A DNA stretch of 8,503 nucleotides, taken from positions 1 through 8,503 of the forward strand of contig JAIEQQ010000034.1 of the NCBI GenBank assembly GCA_019747615.1. The letters run 5' to 3'. The position numbers and the translations under genes are program-made. Positions 5,027-8,503 of this stretch are shown here, one piece after another. The notes under the pieces were generated by a model. That model searched no databases. It saw only the letters and a program-made list of their open reading frames with translations, and was not told the DNA's origin. The number at the start of each line of letters is the position of its first letter. The first letter of the stretch is position 1. Source of the stretch: Phycisphaerales bacterium. Lineage in GTDB: Bacteria; Planctomycetota; Phycisphaerae; Phycisphaerales; UBA1924.

Positions 5027-6487
5027 ATGACCAAGCAGACCCGCCGAGCCCACATGATGATGCTGACGATGAGCGCCGGCGCGCTCGCATCAATGCTGGG
5101 CGGATGCGCCGTGACCGGCGAGCAGGCCGCGAGCGTGAAGCCCCGTGGCGAGTTGGCCAAGAGCATCGCGAAGGCGGAGGCGGCCAAGTCCGCGCCGCAG
5201 GGCACCCAAGGCCACGAAACCGATTACTCGCCGGAGGGCGCGCTGGCTGGCGCTCCCGGCAATCCGTCTACCCCGCCCCGCGGCAACCCGATGCCCAACT
5301 GGGTCGTCGCCGAGGCCGAGCGTCTGGTCGCCGGCGGCGCGCCGATGGGCAGTGCCCTGCCGATCGGCCCCGCGATCGCCCGTGCTGACCTTGTGACTCG
5401 GTTTGCGGCCCGCGAGGAGGGCGCAACCCTTACCGACGGCATGGACGGCCTGCAACGCGCCAGCTTCGCCGAAGAGGGCGCGGACTTTGATCCTCGCATC
5501 AGCCGCGATGGCCAGACGCTCGTCTTCGCCAGCACGCAGCACCGCCCGACATCGGATATCTACGTCAAGCAGGTCGGCAGCCGCACGGTGACACAGCTCA
5601 CTGCGGACCCGGCCAACGACGTCATGCCCGCGCTCTCGCCCGACGGCAAGAAGATCGCCTTCGCCTCCGATCGCAGCGGCTCGTGGAAAATCTACATGAT
5701 GAGCGCCTCTGGCGGCCAGGCCGTCCAGCTCACCAGCGACCAAGCCCACGATCTGCACCCAAGCTGGTCGCCGGATGCCAAGCGATTGGTCTTCTGCCGC
5801 CTGGGCCAGATGAGCGGCCGTTGGGAGCTGTGGGTCGTTGAGACCGATCGGCCCAGCAGCGCCGAGTTCATCGGCTTCGGCATGTTCCCCGAGTGGTGCA
5901 GCGTCGCCAGCACCGGCTCCGGCGGCGCCGACAAGATCGCCTTCCAGCGCGGCCGCGAACGCGGTGATCGCGCCTTCGGCCTCTGGACCATCGACTACAA
6001 GCCCGGCTCCGCCAGCAACCTCACCGAGATCGTCGCCTCGCGCGGCAGCGCCGCGATCAACCCGGCTTGGTCGCCCGACGGGCTCTGGCTCGCGTACAGC
6101 GTGATCCCCGCCGGCCAAGAGGCCAAGGGCACACGCGCCTCGTCGCCGGTCGCCGCCGCGATCGAGCCCGGGCGTGCGGATCTGTGGATCACCAGCGTCG
6201 ATGGCGGCGCACGGGTCAATCTCTCCTCCGGCCGGTTCGCCAACGTCATGCCGACGTGGGGCCCAGAGAACAAGGTCTATTTCGTCTCCAATCGCAACGG
6301 CCTGGACAACATCTGGGCGGTGGGGACGAGCAAGGCGCTGGCCGCGGCCAGCGCGACAGGGAACTCGGTCGCGTCCTCGGTCCAGCCGAGCGCGTCTTCC
6401 GCAGCCGCAAAGGGTGGGGGGGCCGCGGACGCGATCCCGAGCAACAGCTCAACGGAAGGTCTGGCGACGGTGCCGACCCAGCCGTGA
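5027..6487 (+). CDS. TolB-like beta-propeller (PD40 repeat) lipoprotein
   Basis: The 486-residue protein begins with a lipoprotein signal peptide: basic start, hydrophobic stretch and a lipobox-like LGGC with C27 as the lipidated residue. Residues 28-150 are a low-complexity linker, Ala/Gly/Pro-rich. Residues about 154-432 carry PD40/TolB-type repeats: FDPRISRDGQTLVFAS (154-169), MPALSPDGKKIAFASDRSG (200-218), HPSWSPDAKRLVF (244-256), a degenerate one near 288-320, NPAWSPDGLWLAY (345-357) and MPTWGPENKVYFVSNRNG (408-425). This is about six blades, fitting one propeller. The tail (435-486) is Ser/Ala-rich. GGAG at 5015-5018 is 8 bases before the ATG. True TolB is a soluble periplasmic partner of Pal and has an N-terminal domain that I do not see. 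With a lipid anchor and no tolA, tolQ, tolR or pal nearby, I call this TolB-like, not tolB. Binding partner unknown. Confidence 0.85.
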   Translation: MTKQTRRAHMMMLTMSAGALASMLGGCAVTGEQAASVKPRGELAKSIAKAEAAKSAPQGTQGHETDYSPEGALAGAPGNPSTPPRGNPMPNWVVAEAERLVAGGAPMGSALPIGPAIARADLVTRFAAREEGATLTDGMDGLQRASFAEEGADFDPRISRDGQTLVFASTQHRPTSDIYVKQVGSRTVTQLTADPANDVMPALSPDGKKIAFASDRSGSWKIYMMSASGGQAVQLTSDQAHDLHPSWSPDAKRLVFCRLGQMSGRWELWVVETDRPSSAEFIGFGMFPEWCSVASTGSGGADKIAFQRGRERGDRAFGLWTIDYKPGSASNLTEIVASRGSAAINPAWSPDGLWLAYSVIPAGQEAKGTRASSPVAAAIEPGRADLWITSVDGGARVNLSSGRFANVMPTWGPENKVYFVSNRNGLDNIWAVGTSKALAAASATGNSVASSVQPSASSAAAKGGGAADAIPSNSSTEGLATVPTQP

Positions 6488-6497
6488 GCAAGCCTCT

Positions 6498-6507
6498 CTC
6501 CGCGGAG
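6498..6507. repeat. 10-bp palindrome CTCCGCGGAG after the TolB-like gene
   Basis: CTCCGCGGAG is a perfect palindrome starting 11 bases after the TolB-like stop. A weak hairpin GGTTC/GAACC follows (6520-6524 and 6535-6539). Neither has a T-run, so transcription may continue into the next lipoprotein gene, 92 bases downstream. Confidence 0.3.
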
Positions 6508-6579
6508 CGAGCCTGAGAAGGTTCGCGTCGCTTTGAACCGACGGGCCGGAGCGCCCGAACGAAGCCCAGGCAGGACGCC

Positions 6580-7389
6580 ATGAAAACCACAGGGACCATG
6601 CTGAAACAACTGCTTGTGCGTGCGCGCTTTGCGCTGTGCCCGGCTCTGGCGATCTCGCTGGCGCTGGTGCTCAGCGGCTGCAACACCAAGCAAGCGCTCG
6701 TCGCGCCGGAGGTGACGGTGTCGCCCTACGGCGCGCTGGCGCAGACTCCGGTGCTGGCGATCGCGCCGCTCCGCAATGAATCGGGCGTGTCATTCGCCGA
6801 CACGCTGCGAGTCAGCGACGCCTTGGCCAATCGCGCTTCAGAGATCCGCGGGATGGCCTGCCTACCGGTCAACCGAACGCTCGCGGCCATGCGGGCGCTG
6901 CGAATGAACGACGTGCGGTCGCCCGAGGATGCAAGGCGACTGGCCGCCGCGGTCGGTGCCGATGCGATCATCGTCGGCTCGCTCACGGCGTACGACCCGT
7001 ACGACCCGCCGAAGATCGGCATCACGATCGGGCTCTACGGGCGAGACGGATCGATCCTCACCGGCGTCGCTCGCAAGCCGCTGGATGTCAAAGACCTTCA
7101 GACCCAGCCCGACGAGACGCGCTGGGCATCAACGAACTTCAACGCCAGCGGCCCGCTGAGCGTGATCAGCGAGCACTACGACGCCGCGAACCACGAGATC
7201 TTGATCTCGGTTCAACGCTACAGCGAAGGCCGGCACCGAGAAGCGAGCGCTCTCGGCTGGGAGCGGTATGTCAAGAGCATGGACCTGTACGTGGATTTCG
7301 CGGCGTATCGCGCGATGGACCGCCTCATGCAGGAAGAACGCCTGAGGCTCGCCCGTCTCGCCCCGCCGCCAAAGAGCAACCCCCGCTAA
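6580..7389 (+). CDS. Lipoprotein with possible CsgG/LpoB-like domain
   Basis: The 269-residue protein has a clear lipoprotein signal: basic residues, hydrophobic core 19-31 and lipobox LSGC with C34. Residues about 56-155 follow the alternating strand/helix pattern of the CsgG/LpoB/TolB-N type of periplasmic domain: PVLAIAPLRNESG (57-69), a helix with a following strand (74-97), RTLAAMRAL (99-107), then VGADAIIVGSLTAYDPYDPP (125-144). That last stretch, with ADAIIVGSL, is typical of these folds. The rest (156-269) is unassigned and ends in a charged helix (243-260). AGGA at 6572-6575 precedes the ATG at 6580 by 4 bases; an ATG at 6598 is a weaker alternative. It is probably co-transcribed with the TolB-like gene 92 bases upstream, and the pair may act together in the envelope (inference). 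The exact family is not recognised. Confidence 0.8.
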   Translation: MKTTGTMLKQLLVRARFALCPALAISLALVLSGCNTKQALVAPEVTVSPYGALAQTPVLAIAPLRNESGVSFADTLRVSDALANRASEIRGMACLPVNRTLAAMRALRMNDVRSPEDARRLAAAVGADAIIVGSLTAYDPYDPPKIGITIGLYGRDGSILTGVARKPLDVKDLQTQPDETRWASTNFNASGPLSVISEHYDAANHEILISVQRYSEGRHREASALGWERYVKSMDLYVDFAAYRAMDRLMQEERLRLARLAPPPKSNPR

Positions 7390-7396
7390 GCCCGAG

Positions 7397-7438
7397 CAGT
7401 CTCATGACTGACAACGGCCCCCGGGGACAACGCCCCCG
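7397..7438 (+). terminator. Two adjacent hairpins after the second lipoprotein gene, possible terminator
   Basis: CAGTC/GACTG (7397-7401 and 7406-7410, loop TCAT) and CGGGG/CCCCG (7422-7426 and 7434-7438, 7-base loop) lie just after the stop at 7389. No T-run follows, so intrinsic termination is doubtful. A third small hairpin, TGCGCG-TCGT-CGCGCA, is at 7518-7533. The rest of 7390-7583 shows no gene or promoter that I can support. Confidence 0.3.
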
Positions 7439-7583
7439 AGAGCCGCGCGATCACACGCTCGGACCTCACGCGGGCGCGGAGAGGGATGGAGGCGGAGAGA
7501 GGTTCGGGATTGGCCCGTGCGCGTCGTCGCGCATTGGCAGGAGATTCGTCGGCTTCGTGCCGCCCGTGGGCACTGAGATTCGG

Positions 7584-7589
7584 AAGGAG
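7584..7589 (+). promoter_or_regulatory. Ribosome binding site of the recombinase gene
   Basis: AAGGAG lies 6 bases before the ATG at 7596 and fixes this start. The frame is open upstream, including a GTG at 7566 that has no such site. Confidence 0.75.
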
Positions 7590-7595
7590 CTTGCA

Positions 7596-8503
7596 ATGAC
7601 CGTGCTTCCAGTGATCGCCGGGTTCATCAACTACTTGTCAAACGAGCGTCATTTCAGCTCGTATACCGCGCGCTGCTACGGCGCGGATCTGCGCCAGTTC
7701 GTCGAGTTCACCACCGAGCAGCTCGGCGTGACACTGTCCGAGCCCGCGGAGAACGCGGTCTATGAGCAGCGCCTGGCCGACAGCGCTGCCCGCAGCGCCG
7801 GGAACCTCGGCGCCGTGACGCGCGCCTCGGCAACGCCGACGCGCACTGTGACGGCGGCGATTCTTGATGCGAACGCCGACTCGATCCGCGCGTTCCTTTC
7901 TCATCTGGGACAGAACGAGTACTCCGCCGCGACGATGGCCCGCAAGATCGCGACGCTCCGCAGCTTCTTCAAGTGGGCCGAGCGCCGCGGCGTTGCATCA
8001 ACGAACCCCATGACCGCGATCCGCACGCCGAAGCAGGGCAAGCGGCTGCCGCGAGCGATCACGATGGAGCAGATCGAGAAGCTCCTCTCGACACCGAACG
8101 AGCGCGAGGTGCTGGGCATGCGCGATCGCGCGATGCTCGAGACCCTCTACAGCACCGGTATCCGCGTGAGCGAAGTTGTCGACCTGAATATTGATGACGT
8201 TGACGGCACCGGCGAGGCGCTCCGCGTCCGCGGCAAGGGCAAGCGCGAACGCATCGTCCCCCTGGGCAGCCACTGCACCGGCGCGATGCAGAAGTTCATT
8301 GCCATGGTCAAGGCTGATGCCCGCTTCGCGCCCCTCTGGGTCGACGGCGGCGCCGGCAAGCCCCTGTTCATGAACAAGCACGGCGGCCGCCTCAGCAGCC
8401 GCAGCGTCCGCCGCAAACTCGACAAGTATCTCAAGTCCGCGGGCCTCGACCCCAAGATCAGCCCGCACACCCTCCGCCACAGCTTCGCGACGCACCTGCT
8501 GGA
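7596..8503 (+). CDS. Tyrosine recombinase of the XerC/XerD type, 3' end cut by the window
   Basis: The frame runs open to the right edge (302 complete codons), so the protein continues. XerC and XerD resolve chromosome dimers at dif during division. The N-terminal SAM-like core-binding domain is about residues 1-145: YTARCYGADLRQFVEF (23-38), SAATMARKIATLRSFFKWA (110-128) and NPMTAIRTPKQGKRLP (137-152). The catalytic domain follows. Its arginine is R190 in STGIRVSEVVDL, its lysine lies in RGKGKRERIVPLG (212-224), and the H-xx-R pair is H291 and R294 in SPHTLRHSFATHLL. The second H/W and the tyrosine nucleophile lie beyond the window. About 40 extra residues (roughly 45-88), rich in Ala, Ser and Thr, separate two helices of the N-terminal domain that are usually joined by a short loop. 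XerC and XerD cannot be told apart here. A phage or integron integrase is less likely, given the housekeeping neighbours and the match to Xer motifs. Confidence 0.88.
   Translation, partial: MTVLPVIAGFINYLSNERHFSSYTARCYGADLRQFVEFTTEQLGVTLSEPAENAVYEQRLADSAARSAGNLGAVTRASATPTRTVTAAILDANADSIRAFLSHLGQNEYSAATMARKIATLRSFFKWAERRGVASTNPMTAIRTPKQGKRLPRAITMEQIEKLLSTPNEREVLGMRDRAMLETLYSTGIRVSEVVDLNIDDVDGTGEALRVRGKGKRERIVPLGSHCTGAMQKFIAMVKADARFAPLWVDGGAGKPLFMNKHGGRLSSRSVRRKLDKYLKSAGLDPKISPHTLRHSFATHLL

Noticed and set aside
5090..6118. 342-codon open frame on the minus strand opposite the TolB-like gene
   Set aside because: Gly/Ala/Arg-rich shadow of a gene with clear PD40 repeats.
7596..8503. Recombinase as part of an integron, phage or other mobile element
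   Set aside because: No attachment site, integron repeat, inverted terminal repeat or phage gene is visible, and the motifs fit housekeeping XerC/XerD.

Overview
This 8.5-kb window looks like a piece of a high-GC (roughly two-thirds G+C by eye) bacterial chromosome, with every supported gene on the + strand. A flagellar FlhG-type ATPase and a FliA-type sigma factor sit next to folK, secreted proteins of no known family and a TolB-like lipoprotein. This mix, together with codon use and the style of the proteins, points most to a planctomycete, perhaps of the Phycisphaerae. That assignment is an inference from pattern, not a search result.

Layout: (1) 21-1073 flhG-like MinD-family ATPase, possibly extending left of the window. 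(2) 1251-1571 small protein with two membrane segments. (3) 1708-2700 sigma-28 (FliA/WhiG family). These three form a flagellar regulatory and placement block. (4) 2854-3360 folK (folate biosynthesis), whose stop overlaps by 4 bases the start of (5) 3357-4850, a secreted protein of unrecognised family. (6) 5027-6487 TolB-like beta-propeller lipoprotein. (7) 6580-7389 second lipoprotein with a possible CsgG/LpoB-like fold. (8) 7596 to beyond the right edge: a XerC/XerD-type tyrosine recombinase with an unusual insertion in its N-terminal domain. This last gene is cut by the window end, before the catalytic tyrosine.

The genes fall into functional blocks: flagellar number/placement and flagellar transcription (1-3), folate synthesis coupled to an envelope protein (4-5), envelope lipoproteins (6-7) and chromosome dimer resolution (8). 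No mobile element, CRISPR array, rRNA or tRNA was seen. The longest stretch without a gene is about 200 bases. The most interesting non-coding region is 4851-5026, before the TolB-like gene. It holds two copies of a TCAAG...TCCGAT motif resembling sigma-28 promoters and a nested inverted repeat. Since the sigma-28 gene lies 2 kb upstream, a regulatory link is a testable idea. I did not find convincing evidence of a wholly new multi-gene system. The best candidates for undescribed biology are the small membrane protein between flhG and fliA, the 497-residue secreted protein, and this leader region.
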